A stretch of 64,000 bases of DNA from Streptomyces sp. NBC_01465 (GCF_036227325.1 NZ_CP109467.1:6386001-6450000); one strand, 5' to 3'. Positions 1 through 18,586 are shown, numbered from the stretch's first letter. Notes: generated by a model from the letters alone, not told the origin. Made by a program: numbers and translations.

Positions 1-3625
<3,625 letters not shown>

Positions 3626-3703
3626 CCTCAGTTGCTCGCGTCCACTGTGTTAGTTCTGAAATAACGAACAACCGTGTCCATATCCGGTGGTTCAATTTCA
3701 TAG

Positions 3704-3823
3704 TGTTTCGGTGGTCATAGCGTTAGGGAAACGCCCGGTTACATTCCGAACCCGGAAGCTAAGCCTTTCAGCGCCGATGGTACTGCAGGGGGGACCCTGT
3801 GGGAGAGTAGGACGCCGCCGAAC
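3704..3823 (+). rRNA. 5S ribosomal RNA
   Basis: About 120 nt starting GTTTCGGTGGTCATAGCG and ending GGACGCCGCCGAAC. The 5' and 3' ends pair to form helix I. The conserved loop region CCGAACCCGGAAGCTAAGCC is present. It follows the 23S gene by about 80 nt, giving the standard 16S-23S-5S order. Confidence 0.97.
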
Positions 3824-3831
3824 AATTATTC

Positions 3832-3874
3832 AACGCTGGTCCCAGAACTTCGGTTCTGGGACCAGCGTTTTTTT
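3832..3874 (+). terminator. Intrinsic terminator of the rRNA operon
   Basis: A perfect 17-bp stem (3832-3848 with 3853-3869) closes on a C(TTCG)G tetraloop and runs into a 7-T tract (3868-3874). It is the strongest canonical terminator in the window, placed just after 5S. Confidence 0.95.
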
Positions 3875-3900
3875 ATGCCCTGTTACTCGTCGTTCACGTT

Positions 3901-4563
3901 GTGTCGCCAGTATCCGTGGTCATGAGCACCTTGAGGTTGCTGAAGGCCGCCGGCGTCGGCGCCGGCGATGAAGTCATTGTGTCGGCGTACGGCGATGTTG
4001 AAGCCGCAGAGGCCGTCAGGGCTGTTGGGGCCGTGGTGGTGTTGGCGGACATTGATCCCGACAGCTACTGCCTCGATGCGGGGAGCGTCGAGGCCGCGGT
4101 CACCTCGCGTACAGCTGGAGTTGTGCTGACGCATCGCTTCGGGCATCCGCCGGACGCGGCCGGCATGCGTGAACTCGGCCGCAGGCGTGGGCTGTTGATG
4201 GTCGAGCAGGTCGTGGCGGGGCAGGGGCGCGAGCAGGCTGTCTACCTGGGTGAGCGGCTCCGGGGGATGCGGACGCCCTCTCTGGTGGAGGGGCACACCT
4301 GCGAGAGCTATGTCGTACGGGTGCCGGGCAACGGGCGGCCCGACCGGGACGCTGTCGCCCGTGTCCTGAAGGCTCGGGGGGTGGCGTGCTGGGTGCCTGT
4401 GCCCGTGCCTCTTCACCGGGTGCCGGCGTACCGGCGCGATGTGCGGCTGCCCCAGGCCGAGTTGGCCTCCGACGAGACGCTGGCACTGCCCCTCCACGGT
4501 GACGTGCGACGTACCGCCGCCGTCTGCAACGCCCTCGGTGGACTCCTGCAGCCCGCCTTCTAG
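3901..4563 (+). CDS. Short DegT/DnrJ/EryC1/StrS-type aminotransferase homologue, probably non-catalytic
   Basis: The 220-residue protein resembles the sugar aminotransferase (fold type I PLP) family. Near the N terminus it has a GDEVIVSAY segment and then VVVLADIDPDSYCLD, both typical of the substrate and cofactor domain. Its C-terminal part resembles the small domain. Family members are about 370-400 residues long. Here the middle is missing, including the stretch that carries the Schiff-base lysine, so transamination is unlikely. The GTG at 3901 has no clear ribosome binding site, and ATG 3922 is an equally possible start. Its stop shares the tetranucleotide CTAG with the stop of the convergent DinB gene. 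I recall similar short proteins in other Streptomyces, so it may be retained rather than freshly broken. Confidence 0.7.
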   Translation: MSPVSVVMSTLRLLKAAGVGAGDEVIVSAYGDVEAAEAVRAVGAVVVLADIDPDSYCLDAGSVEAAVTSRTAGVVLTHRFGHPPDAAGMRELGRRRGLLMVEQVVAGQGREQAVYLGERLRGMRTPSLVEGHTCESYVVRVPGNGRPDRDAVARVLKARGVACWVPVPVPLHRVPAYRRDVRLPQAELASDETLALPLHGDVRRTAAVCNALGGLLQPAF

Positions 4564-5117
4564 AGCGTGAAGTCCTTGGGTGCGTTTTCGCCCACGCGGC
4601 CGTCCACGGCCTCGCGGAGGATGTCGGCGTGACCTGTGTGCCGTGCGTACTCCTCGATCATGTCCAGGAGCATGGCGCGGACGCTGGGGGTGCGACCGTC
4701 CGGCCAGGTGAACGATGCCGGTCCGTCGAGTCCGCGCTCCTTGATGACCTGGGCCACGAGCTCCCGCGATCGGTCGACCGCGGCGTGCCACACCGCGTAG
4801 ATGTCCTCCGGGGAGTCCAGCGCCCCGGTCCGCCACTCCCAGTCGGGGTCGGCGTCGAAGTCCACGGCATCCCAGGGGGCCCCGTACTCGCGGCCGGCCA
4901 GCTTCACGGCCAGCCAGTCCGCCTCGACCAGGGCCACGTGTTTGACGAGACCGCCGAGCGTCATCGAACTGGCGGAGGTGGTCGCCTGCAGCCCGGCCTC
5001 ATCGAGCCCGGACGTCTTCCAGGCAAAGGTCCGTCGGTTGCGCTCGAGCACCGAACTCAGGGACTCCGCCTCAGAAGTGGTTCCGGGCGGGGGCGGTTGG
5101 GGAGTTGATTCGCTCAT
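4560..5117 (-). CDS. DinB/DUF664 family protein, putative thiol-dependent enzyme
   Basis: A 185-residue four-helix-bundle protein of the DinB/YfiT/DUF664 superfamily. Typical pieces are an MTLGGLVKHVALVEADW helix with a candidate metal-ligand His and a C-terminal EYARHTGHADILREAVDG segment with the expected HxxH. Actinobacterial relatives include mycothiol-dependent transferases, so a thiol-transfer or detoxification role is inferred, not shown. A longer open frame reaches 5213 but would overlap the tRNA-Thr gene. The ATG at 5117 is preferred because TATGCT lies 7 nt upstream (5125-5130), the geometry of a leaderless transcript. Confidence 0.82.
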   Translation of the reverse strand: MSESTPQPPPPGTTSEAESLSSVLERNRRTFAWKTSGLDEAGLQATTSASSMTLGGLVKHVALVEADWLAVKLAGREYGAPWDAVDFDADPDWEWRTGALDSPEDIYAVWHAAVDRSRELVAQVIKERGLDGPASFTWPDGRTPSVRAMLLDMIEEYARHTGHADILREAVDGRVGENAPKDFTL

Positions 5118-5206
5118 GATCGGCAGCATAGACAGCCGGTCTGACATCCGGCTCTGGATGGTGCGGAGTACGGCAGAAGATCGGGTATGATTTCTCTTGT
5201 TGCTGC

Positions 5207-5279
5207 GCCCCAATAGCTCAGTCGGTAGAGCGTCTCCATGGTAAGGAGAAGGTCTACGGTTCGATTCCGTATTGGGGCT
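5207..5279 (+). tRNA. tRNA-Thr (anticodon GGT)
   Basis: A 73-nt cloverleaf: acceptor GCCCCAA/TTGGGGC, D-arm 5216-5231, anticodon stem TCTCC/GGAGA with loop ATGGTAA, and T-arm TACGG-TTCGATT-CCGTA. The anticodon GGT (5240-5242) reads threonine ACC/ACU. The 3' CCA is not encoded. It is convergent with osaC across a terminator hairpin. Confidence 0.96.
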
Positions 5280-5290
5280 CTGGAAACGGG

Positions 5291-5320
5291 AAGGCCCCCG
5301 CCGGTTGGCGGGGGCCTTTC
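5291..5320. terminator. Bidirectional hairpin between tRNA-Thr and osaC
   Basis: A 12-bp perfect stem, AAGGCCCCCGCC (5291-5302) with GGCGGGGGCCTT (5307-5318), and a GGTT loop. A-rich and T-rich flanks allow it to end transcription from both sides. Confidence 0.85.
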
Positions 5321-5337
5321 GCGTACCCGGGTACCGG

Positions 5338-7998
5338 CTACTTCTGGGGCTCGGGGACGCGCATCACCAGGATGGCCATGTCGTCCGAGGCCGGTTCGGC
5401 CGCGAAGCGCTCCACCGCTCGCAGGACTCGGCCGGCGACCGCACCGGCGGTGAGGCCGGTGCAGGTGGTGAGGACCTCGGCCAGGCCGTCGTCGCCCAGC
5501 ATGCGGGTGCCTTCGCGGCGCTCGGTGATGCCGTCCGTCACGCAGAGGAGGACGTCGCCCGGGTCGAGGGTGATCGTCTGCTCGTACAGCTCGAGGTCCT
5601 CCATGACACCCAGCAGGGGCTGGGGCTCCGCGGCCGGTTCCACCGTGCCGTCCTGGCGCAGGCGCAGGGGGAGCGGGTGGCCCGCGCAGACCACCTTGAG
5701 GACCGCGCTGCCGTCCTCCTGGGGCCACAACTCCCCGTAGAGCAGGGTCAGGAAGCGGCTGCGGGCTCCCTCGTCGAGGATCGCCGCGTTGAGGCGCTCC
5801 AGGACCGCGGGGCCGCCAAAGCCCTCGCGGGCGAGCAGGCGCAGGGCGTGGCGTGCCAGGCCGGTCACCGCCGCCGCCTCGGGGCCCGTACCGCAGACGT
5901 CGCCGATGGCGAAGCCGTAGGCGCCGTCGCGGATCGGGAAGAGGTCGTAGAAGTCGCCGCCCACCTCGTTGCCCTCGCCGGCCGCGCGGTAGATGACTTC
6001 CACTTCTACGTTGGGGACGACGGGCAGGCCCGGCGGGAGCAGGCTGCGCTGCAGGGAGCGGCTGATGGCCATGCGCTCCGAGTAGAGGCGGGAGTTGTCG
6101 AGTGCCAGGGCGGCTCGGCGGGAGAGGTCTTCGGCCAGTTCGAGGATCTCCTGGCGGAAGTGGTCGTCGGACGGCTTGCCGAGGGTCAGCATGCCGATGA
6201 CGCGGTTGCGGGCGACCAGGGGGAGGACCACGGTCTCGCCGCCGACCGCTGCGGCTGTGGCGAGGGTGGTGCCGATTCCCCCTCCCAGCGCGGGAGTTGA
6301 GCCGAGGCCCAGGCTGCGCATCGACGAGCGCAGGGCTGCTTGGTGCGCTGCCTCGCCGGGGGCCGCCCAGAGGCGGGCGCCGGGGGTGGGCACCGGCTCG
6401 GGCGGGGCGATCTTGGAGAGGAGCGCCTTGAGGCCGTCGATGCGTTCCTCGTCCTCGTGGAGCACGTAGCTGAGGTACGGGTCCGAGGCCTGGTCGGCGA
6501 TCGTGTAGACCGCGCACCAGGTGGCCAGGGTGGGGACCGTCATCTGCGCCATGAGCGCGAGGGTCTGGTCGCGGTCGAGGGTGCCGGCCAGGAGGTCGGA
6601 AGCTTCGACGAGGAAGGAGAGGGAGCCGCGGCGGAGGCGTTCCAGCTCGCCGAGGCGGGCGGACTCGACGGCCAGTGCGATGCGGTCGGCGGCGAACTGC
6701 AGGCGCAGGGCTTCCTCGTTGGAGTATCTGCCGGGTGCTTCGGCGGAGACTCCGAGGGAGCCGGTGAGGCGGCCCTCGACCTTGAGGGGGACGGTGACGA
6801 CCGAGCGCATTCCCGTACCGCTGAGGAGCGGGACGGCTCCGGGGACCGCCGCCAGGTCCTCGTGGACGGCCGGCATACGGGCCGACCCGTAGCGTCCCGT
6901 GCCCGCTTCGACGGGGACGCGGGCGAAGCGCTGGCGGGCGGAGGGGAGGCCGGTGGTGGCCCGTACCTCCAGCTCCGTCTCGTCGTCGGTGGCGAGGAGG
7001 AGGAACGCGGCGTCCGCGTCGAGCATGTCGCGGGCCCGCTCGACGGTGCGCTGGAGGAGGCCGTCCAGGTCGTCGGGGGCGGGGGAGCCGATGAAGACTT
7101 CGAACGGGTCGGTGGAGCGGTTGCCCGCGGAGTAGCTGTCGGTGCTGTCCTGCGGGGTGCGCAGCGGGGTCTGGAGGATGGCGCGTTCGTCGTCGCGGAC
7201 CAGGAGGCAGACCGTGGAGGGCTCGCCCTGGGGGTCGCGTACGCGCAGATGCGAGGCGTAGACGGGGATGACGCGGCCGTCGGAGCCGCGGATGCCGTAA
7301 CTGCCTTCCCAGCGGGAGAGTTGGAGGGCGTCGGCGATGCCGGTGCCGGTGCCCGGGGTGTGCGGCCAGGCCGCGAAGTCGGTGAGGGGTTTGCCGGTGA
7401 CCTGCTCGGCCGCGTAACCGAAGAGGATCTCGGCGTCCTCGTTCCAGGACGAGATGGATCCCGTGCGGTCGATCTGGATCGTCGCGACGCGGACCTGGGC
7501 GTCGGCGACCGGGAGGAGCTCGACGGGAATGACCGGGCCCGCGGACCGGGCGCCCACCGGGCGCTCCGGCAGGTCGAGTTGGAACCAGACCTGCTTGTGC
7601 GTGGGGGTGTACTCGACGCCCCAGCGCGAGGCGAGGGCCGCGCAGAGCAGCAGACCGCGGCCGCCTTCGCGGTCGGGGCTGCCGAAGGACTCGGCCGTGC
7701 CCTGGAGCGGGACCTCGCGTTCGGGGTAGCGGTCGCCGACCTCGACCCGGATTCCGGTCTCCGTACGCAGACAGAGGACGTCGGCCGTGGTGCCGGCGTG
7801 CACCACCGCGTTGGTGACGAGCTCGCTGGTCAGGACGACGGCGTCGTCGATGACGTCGGAGTATCCCCACCCCTGGAGGGTGTCGCGGACAAAGGCCCGG
7901 GCGGTCGCCACGGACCGTCCGACCGGTTCAAAACTGGCAGCCGCCCGCGCGGTGATCACAGAACTCCTCGTACGCGTCTCGACGCCCGGCTCTGCCAT
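5338..7998 (-). CDS. osaC: OsaC: multidomain anti-sigma kinase / PAS / GAF / PP2C phosphatase regulator
   Basis: The 886-residue cytoplasmic protein has an RsbW-like histidine-kinase-type ATPase at about 20-142 (TSELVTNAVVHAG N-box and GGRGLLL G-box). A PAS domain follows at about 165-290 (GSISSWNEDAEILFGY), then two GAF-type regions at about 300-450 and 460-650. A SpoIIE-type PP2C phosphatase at about 660-884 carries EVGGDFYDLFP, GDVCGTGPEAAAVTG and CVTDGITERREG. The Asp residues expected to bind metal are present. In S. coelicolor OsaC (SCO5747) is reported to return SigB activity to baseline after osmotic stress. It is divergent from osaA across 264 nt. Carrying both an anti-sigma kinase module and a phosphatase module in one chain is unusual compared with separate RsbW and RsbU proteins. 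Confidence 0.9.
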   Translation of the reverse strand: MAEPGVETRTRSSVITARAAASFEPVGRSVATARAFVRDTLQGWGYSDVIDDAVVLTSELVTNAVVHAGTTADVLCLRTETGIRVEVGDRYPEREVPLQGTAESFGSPDREGGRGLLLCAALASRWGVEYTPTHKQVWFQLDLPERPVGARSAGPVIPVELLPVADAQVRVATIQIDRTGSISSWNEDAEILFGYAAEQVTGKPLTDFAAWPHTPGTGTGIADALQLSRWEGSYGIRGSDGRVIPVYASHLRVRDPQGEPSTVCLLVRDDERAILQTPLRTPQDSTDSYSAGNRSTDPFEVFIGSPAPDDLDGLLQRTVERARDMLDADAAFLLLATDDETELEVRATTGLPSARQRFARVPVEAGTGRYGSARMPAVHEDLAAVPGAVPLLSGTGMRSVVTVPLKVEGRLTGSLGVSAEAPGRYSNEEALRLQFAADRIALAVESARLGELERLRRGSLSFLVEASDLLAGTLDRDQTLALMAQMTVPTLATWCAVYTIADQASDPYLSYVLHEDEERIDGLKALLSKIAPPEPVPTPGARLWAAPGEAAHQAALRSSMRSLGLGSTPALGGGIGTTLATAAAVGGETVVLPLVARNRVIGMLTLGKPSDDHFRQEILELAEDLSRRAALALDNSRLYSERMAISRSLQRSLLPPGLPVVPNVEVEVIYRAAGEGNEVGGDFYDLFPIRDGAYGFAIGDVCGTGPEAAAVTGLARHALRLLAREGFGGPAVLERLNAAILDEGARSRFLTLLYGELWPQEDGSAVLKVVCAGHPLPLRLRQDGTVEPAAEPQPLLGVMEDLELYEQTITLDPGDVLLCVTDGITERREGTRMLGDDGLAEVLTTCTGLTAGAVAGRVLRAVERFAAEPASDDMAILVMRVPEPQK

Positions 7999-8262
7999 TG
8001 TCGGCCCGCCCCTCCGGTGCCCGGTGGTAGTACTTGGTGCCTCCGCCCCCGCCGGGCGGACCGGGGCGGTTGGACAGCCGGATGCCAGGTTACTTACCTT
8101 CGCTGTCCGAGCGGATGCCGGTCACTGGGTTTCCGCCCACTGAGGGCGGGGACGGTATGCGAAGCTGCCGAACTGTTATGGCCGGGTTCAGCCATGGTGA
8201 AACACTGGGCAAGCTTCCTTAGACAGCCCGGCAGTACGGTCAACCCCTGCGGGAGGGACACG

Positions 8263-13752
<5,490 letters not shown>

Positions 13753-13777
13753 TGCGGTGAGCGGCGCGACGGCAGAG

Positions 13778-13802
13778 GGTCCCGGGGGCACGCCCCGGGA
13801 CC
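13778..13802. terminator. Hairpin downstream of osaA
   Basis: A 10-bp perfect stem, GGTCCCGGGG (13778-13787) with CCCCGGGACC (13793-13802), and a 5-nt loop. There is no T tract, as is common for Streptomyces terminators. It separates osaA from osaB. Confidence 0.65.
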
Positions 13803-14035
13803 GTACGGCGCCGGGAGTTGCTGACTGACTGTGGCCGACGTGGTGTGAGACCGCGGTATTCGGGGAACCTTCTGGTCTCCCACTGCGTTTCTGCTACGTG
13901 CACAGTGACATCGCGGTGACAGGGTGTGGCGACAGGCGGGGTGCGGCTACCATGACCGGCACAAGGACGGGCGGCGCAATGGAGCCGTCCCCTGGGGCGG
14001 CGCCCGGTGCAAATCCGGGGCGAGGAGGACGGGCC

Positions 14036-14719
14036 ATGGTGCAGAAGGCCAAGATCCTCCTGGTCGATGACCGGCCGGAGAATCTGCTGGCGCTGGAGGC
14101 CATCCTCTCCGCGCTCGATCAGACACTGGTGCGGGCATCGTCAGGGGAGGAAGCGCTCAAGGCGCTGCTGACGGACGATTTCGCAGTCATTCTGCTGGAC
14201 GTCCAGATGCCGGGCATGGACGGTTTCGAGACCGCCGCGCACATCAAGCGGCGCGAGCGGACCCGGGACATCCCGATCATCTTCCTCACGGCCATCAACC
14301 ACGGCCCGCACCACACCTTCCGCGGATACGCGGCGGGGGCGGTGGACTACATCTCCAAGCCCTTCGACCCGTGGGTGCTGCGCGCCAAGGTCTCGGTCTT
14401 CGTCGAGCTCTACATGAAGAACTGCCAACTGCGCGAGCAGGCGGCCCTGCTCCGCCTCCAGCTGGAGGGCAGCACGCAGGCGGGCGTCGGTGACGTCAAG
14501 GAGCCCGCGGGGCTGCTGGCCGAACTCTCGGCGCGGCTCGCGGCAGTTGAGGAGCAGGCGGAGGCGCTGTCCAAGCAGCTCGACGACGAGTCGGCGGATG
14601 CCGGCGCTGTCGCCACCGCCGCCCATCTCGAGCGCAAACTCACCGGTCTGCGGAGGGCGCTCGACGCCCTGGAGCCCGGTACGGGCGGCTCCGCACCCAC
14701 GCTTCCCTCGCAGAACTGA
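14036..14719 (+). CDS. osaB: OsaB: response regulator with C-terminal coiled coil
   Basis: A 227-residue protein. An N-terminal receiver domain (about 3-125) has the acidic pair in LLVDDRPEN, phospho-acceptor Asp55 (LLDVQMPGMDGF), a T in FLTAINH and K in ISKPFDP. The C-terminal 100 residues lack a DNA-binding domain and are rich in Leu, Ala and Glu, consistent with a coiled coil. Output is therefore likely by protein contact. S. coelicolor OsaB is reported to be needed for osmoadaptation with OsaA. The ATG at 14036 is preceded by GAGGAGG at 7 nt spacing. The frame is open further upstream, but those starts lack a ribosome binding site. The 283-nt gap and hairpin after osaA suggest it can be transcribed on its own. 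Confidence 0.92.
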   Translation: MVQKAKILLVDDRPENLLALEAILSALDQTLVRASSGEEALKALLTDDFAVILLDVQMPGMDGFETAAHIKRRERTRDIPIIFLTAINHGPHHTFRGYAAGAVDYISKPFDPWVLRAKVSVFVELYMKNCQLREQAALLRLQLEGSTQAGVGDVKEPAGLLAELSARLAAVEEQAEALSKQLDDESADAGAVATAAHLERKLTGLRRALDALEPGTGGSAPTLPSQN

Positions 14720-14786
14720 CAGCTGACCCCGCGTCAAGAAGCGTGCCCCGCAGGGGCGACACGGACGGGTGAAGCGGTAGGCACAC

Positions 14787-17552
14787 GTGTCCGCTGCCGT
14801 AGACACCGGTAACCTCACCACCATGGCCTCACGTACGTCCGGCAAGGGATCCGCGAAGAAGGTGGCGCCCGCCAAGAAGGCCGCTGCGAAGAAAACCGCG
14901 CCCGCGAAGAAAGCTGCGCCGGCGAGGAAGCCCCCCGCCAAGAAGGCGGCAGCGGCCAGACCCGCACCGAAGGCGGCGCCGTCACCCACCGGTGGTGTGT
15001 ACCGGCTCGTACGCGCGGTCTGGCTCGGTATCGCGCACAGCGTCGGAGCGATGTTCCGCGGCATAGGGCGTGGTGCGAAGGGACTCGACCCCGCTCACCG
15101 CAAGGACGGGCTCGCGCTGCTGCTGCTCGGCCTCGCCCTGGTCGTGGCGGCCGGTACCTGGTCGAATCTCCGCGGCCCCGTCGGGGACCTCGTCGAGATG
15201 CTGATCACCGGAGCATTCGGTCGGCTCGATCTGCTGGTGCCGATACTGCTGGGCGCCATCGGCGTACGGCTGATCCTCTATCCCGAGAAGCCCGAGGCCA
15301 ACGGCCGGATCGTCATCGGTCTCTCCGCCCTGGTCGTCGGTGTGCTCGGCCAGGTCCACATCGCCTGCGGATCGCCCGGCCGCAACGACGGCACCGCCGC
15401 GATGCAGGACGCGGGCGGGCTGATCGGCTGGGCGGCCTCCAAGCCGCTGGTCTTCATGATGGGCGACGTACTCGCCGTACCCCTGCTGCTCCTGCTCACC
15501 GTCTTCGGTCTGCTGGTGGTCACCGCGACTCCGGTCAATGCCATCCCGCAGCGGCTGCGGCTTCTCGGCTCGAAGCTCGGGATCGTGGAGCCCGCCGAGG
15601 AGCAGCTGCCCACGCAGGACGACGAGGCGTACGACAACGAATGGCGCGAGGCGCTGCCCGCCCGGACCCGGCGGTCCTCCGCGCGGCGCAGCGAGTCGCC
15701 CGAGGTCTACGACGCGGACCAGGCCGAGGAGGCGGCGCTCTCCCAGCGGCGCAGGCCGCGGCGGCCCTCCGTGCAGCCTGTGCAGGGGCGTGCCATGGAC
15801 GCGGTGGACGTGGCCGCGGCGGCCGCCGCCGCGCTCGACGGCGCCGTGCTGAACGGGCTGCCGCCTTCGCCGATCGTCGCCGACCTGACGCAGGGCGTCT
15901 CCACGGACCGGGAAGTCTCCTCGCCGTCCGCACCCCCCGAGCCCTCGGTGCCGCCGGCGCGCGAGCGTCAGCCCGGGCGGCGTCAGCCCGGCACGCTCGT
16001 ACCCGACCTGACGAAGAAGGCCCCCGAGCGCTCCGAGCCGCTGCCGCCGCGTGCCGAGCAGCTCCAGCTGCGGGGCGACATCACCTACTCGCTGCCCTCG
16101 CTCGATCTGCTGGAGCGCGGCGGTCCCGGCAAGACGCGCAGCGCGGCCAACGACGCGGTCGTCGCCTCGCTGAGCAACGTCTTCATGGAGTTCAAGGTCG
16201 ACGCGGCCGTCACGGGATTCACCCGCGGTCCGACGGTCACGCGCTACGAGGTGGAGCTCGGGCCCGCGGTGAAGGTCGAGCGCATCACCGCCCTCACCAA
16301 GAACATCGCGTACGCCGTAGCCAGCCCGGACGTCCGGATCATCTCGCCGATCCCCGGCAAGTCCGCGGTCGGCATCGAGATCCCGAACACGGACCGCGAG
16401 ATGGTCAACGTCGGCGATGTGCTGAGGCTGGCGGACGCCGCCGAGGACGACCATCCGATGCTGGTCGCGCTCGGCAAGGACGTCGAGGGCGGTTACGTCA
16501 TGGCGAACATGGCGAAGATGCCGCACATCCTGGTCGCCGGCGCCACGGGCTCCGGCAAGTCGTCGTGCATCAACTGCCTGATCACGTCGGTGATGATAAG
16601 AGCCACCCCCGAGGACGTCCGGATGGTCCTCGTCGACCCCAAGCGGGTCGAGCTGACCGCGTACGAGGGCATTCCGCACCTCATCACGCCGATCATCACC
16701 AACCCGAAGCGCGCCGCCGAGGCCCTCCAGTGGGTCGTACGGGAGATGGACCTGCGCTACGACGACCTCGCGGCGTTCGGGTACCGGCACATCGACGACT
16801 TCAACCAGGCCATCCGCGACGGCAAGCTGAAGACGCCGGAAGGCAGCGAGCGCGAGCTCAAGACCTACCCGTACCTGCTCGTGATCGTCGACGAGCTCGC
16901 GGACCTGATGATGGTCGCGCCGCGGGACGTCGAGGACTCCATCGTGCGCATCACCCAGCTCGCGCGGGCCGCCGGCATCCACCTGGTGCTCGCCACCCAG
17001 CGTCCTTCGGTCGACGTCGTCACCGGTCTGATCAAGGCGAACGTGCCCTCGCGGCTCGCGTTCGCCACCTCCTCGCTCGCCGACAGCCGGGTCATCCTCG
17101 ACCAGCCGGGCGCCGAGAAACTGATCGGCAAGGGCGACGGGCTCTTCCTGCCGATGGGGGCGAACAAGCCGACCCGTATGCAGGGCGCCTTCGTCACCGA
17201 GGACGAGATCCACGCGGTCGTCCAGCACTGCAAGGAGCAGATGGCGCCGGTCTTCCGCGAGGACGTCGTCGTCGGCACCAAGCAGAAGAAGGAGGTCGAC
17301 GAGGAGATCGGCGACGATCTGGACCTGCTGTGCCAGGCGGTCGAGCTGGTGGTCTCGACGCAGTTCGGGTCGACGTCGATGCTGCAGCGCAAGCTGCGGG
17401 TGGGGTTCGCCAAGGCGGGCCGGCTGATGGACCTGATGGAGTCGCGGGCCATCGTCGGACCGAGCGAGGGGTCGAAGGCGCGCGACGTTCTGGTCAAGCC
17501 CGACGAACTCGAGGGAGTGCTGGCCATCATCCGCGGGGAGTCTGAGACGTAG
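14787..17552 (+). CDS. ftsK: FtsK/SpoIIIE-type DNA translocase
   Basis: A 921-residue membrane-anchored chromosome translocase. The N-terminal 70 residues are a basic AKKAA-rich tail. Four hydrophobic segments follow at about 109-128, 149-166, 174-192 and 221-250, then an acidic and proline-rich linker. The motor has a Walker A GATGSGKSS at about 584-592 and a Walker B region LLVIVDELADLMM. A C-terminal winged-helix gamma domain (about 855-915, STSMLQRKLRVGFAKAGRLMD) would read KOPS-like sequences. In Streptomyces FtsK is dispensable for growth but helps chromosome segregation into spores. The start is uncertain: GTG 14787 has only a weak GGTAG upstream, and ATG 14823 is an alternative. Confidence 0.95.
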   Translation: MSAAVDTGNLTTMASRTSGKGSAKKVAPAKKAAAKKTAPAKKAAPARKPPAKKAAAARPAPKAAPSPTGGVYRLVRAVWLGIAHSVGAMFRGIGRGAKGLDPAHRKDGLALLLLGLALVVAAGTWSNLRGPVGDLVEMLITGAFGRLDLLVPILLGAIGVRLILYPEKPEANGRIVIGLSALVVGVLGQVHIACGSPGRNDGTAAMQDAGGLIGWAASKPLVFMMGDVLAVPLLLLLTVFGLLVVTATPVNAIPQRLRLLGSKLGIVEPAEEQLPTQDDEAYDNEWREALPARTRRSSARRSESPEVYDADQAEEAALSQRRRPRRPSVQPVQGRAMDAVDVAAAAAAALDGAVLNGLPPSPIVADLTQGVSTDREVSSPSAPPEPSVPPARERQPGRRQPGTLVPDLTKKAPERSEPLPPRAEQLQLRGDITYSLPSLDLLERGGPGKTRSAANDAVVASLSNVFMEFKVDAAVTGFTRGPTVTRYEVELGPAVKVERITALTKNIAYAVASPDVRIISPIPGKSAVGIEIPNTDREMVNVGDVLRLADAAEDDHPMLVALGKDVEGGYVMANMAKMPHILVAGATGSGKSSCINCLITSVMIRATPEDVRMVLVDPKRVELTAYEGIPHLITPIITNPKRAAEALQWVVREMDLRYDDLAAFGYRHIDDFNQAIRDGKLKTPEGSERELKTYPYLLVIVDELADLMMVAPRDVEDSIVRITQLARAAGIHLVLATQRPSVDVVTGLIKANVPSRLAFATSSLADSRVILDQPGAEKLIGKGDGLFLPMGANKPTRMQGAFVTEDEIHAVVQHCKEQMAPVFREDVVVGTKQKKEVDEEIGDDLDLLCQAVELVVSTQFGSTSMLQRKLRVGFAKAGRLMDLMESRAIVGPSEGSKARDVLVKPDELEGVLAIIRGESET

Positions 17553-17741
17553 GAGATCGGAAGGCAACCGTTTCCTCTGGCGGAACGTCAAGTTGGAGAG
17601 GGGGATCGGAAAATGTCCCGTCATCAGGCACCATGCGCGTCCTGATGGCGTACAAACTCCGCTCTCCCGGTTGCCCCGTCCTCCGAACGCCCCCCTAAAC
17701 TGAACATCCAGCAGGTGGCTACACGCTCGAAAGGCGCCCCC

Positions 17742-18548
17742 GTGTCCATCGGCAACTCCCCCGAAGACGACCGGCCTTCGATCGGTCGCTCCCTCCAGCA
17801 GGCCCGGATCGCCGCGGGTCTGACCGTCGACGAGGTCAGTTCCTCCACGCGGGTGCGCATTCCCATCGTGCACGCGATCGAGCAGGACGATTTCTCCCGC
17901 TGCGGCGGCGACGTCTACGCGCGCGGTCACATCCGTACCCTCGCGCGCGCCGTCGGTCTCGATCCCGCTCCACTGGTCGAGCAGTTCGACGCCGAGCACG
18001 GCGGCCGTCCTGCCCCTACCCCTGCCGCTCCGCTCTTCGAGGCGGAACGGATCCGTCCGGAACCGCGGCGGCCCAACTGGACCGCCGCCATGGTCGCCGC
18101 GATCGTCGCCGTCGTCGGCTTTGTCGGCTTCACGATGTTCAGCGGCGACAGCAGCGGCGACAAGACCAAGACCCAGGTCGCCGAAGGGCCCACGACCACC
18201 AAGGCGCCGGCCCCCAAGAAGTCCACCGGAAAGCCCGCCGACCCCAAGCCCAACCCCTCGGACAGCGCCATCGCGGCGGTGCCCAAGGACAAGGTGACGG
18301 TGAAGCTGTCCGCCGTCGACGACATGAGCTGGATCTCGGCGAAGTCGCACAACGGCAAGACGCTCTTCGCGGGAAACCTGCAGAAGGGCGAGTCCAAGAC
18401 CTTCACCGACGACAAGCAGATCGATCTGATCCTGGGAAATGCAGGGGCGATCCAGCTGTACGTCAACGGCAAGGAGGTCCAGAACGAATTCGAGCCGGGC
18501 CAGGTGGAGCGGCTCTCGTACACGAAGGGTGACCCGGTGACCGGCTGA
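17742..18548 (+). CDS. RodZ-like membrane protein with cytoplasmic HTH and DUF4115
   Basis: A 268-residue protein. An N-terminal RodZ-type helix-turn-helix ([20 protein letters not shown], then [20 protein letters not shown] and [12 protein letters not shown]) is followed by one hydrophobic segment ([17 protein letters not shown], about 112-128), a Thr/Lys/Pro-rich linker and an extracytoplasmic DUF4115 domain. Proteins of this layout link cell-shape factors to the membrane, and that role is inferred. GTG 17742 is chosen because AAAGG lies 7 nt upstream. The frame is also open from GTG 17715. The order ftsK, this gene, rimO, pgsA is conserved among actinobacteria as far as I recall. Confidence 0.85.
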   Translation: MSIGNSPEDDRPSIGRSLQQARIAAGLTVDEVSSSTRVRIPIVHAIEQDDFSRCGGDVYARGHIRTLARAVGLDPAPLVEQFDAEHGGRPAPTPAAPLFEAERIRPEPRRPNWTAAMVAAIVAVVGFVGFTMFSGDSSGDKTKTQVAEGPTTTKAPAPKKSTGKPADPKPNPSDSAIAAVPKDKVTVKLSAVDDMSWISAKSHNGKTLFAGNLQKGESKTFTDDKQIDLILGNAGAIQLYVNGKEVQNEFEPGQVERLSYTKGDPVTG

Positions 18549-18568
18549 CCGGGTCGCGTGCCGGGGGT

Positions 18569-18586
18569 CCGGGGGCGCGCCCCCGG
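18569..18586. terminator. GC hairpin after the RodZ-like gene
   Basis: CCGGGGG (18569-18575) pairs with CCCCCGG (18580-18586) across a CGCG loop. It has no T tract. It lies between the RodZ-like gene and the rimO promoter. Confidence 0.5.

Noticed and set aside
5114..7870. A 918-codon minus-strand frame offset from osaC that runs across the tRNA-Thr gene
   Set aside because: Its composition is Arg/Pro-dominated, it overlaps a tRNA and lacks domains. The osaC frame explains the region.
7999..8262. A SigB-type promoter between osaC and osaA
   Set aside because: GGGTTT near 8128 resembles half of the SigB consensus, but no matching GNNTN element lies at 14-16 nt, so no promoter is annotated.
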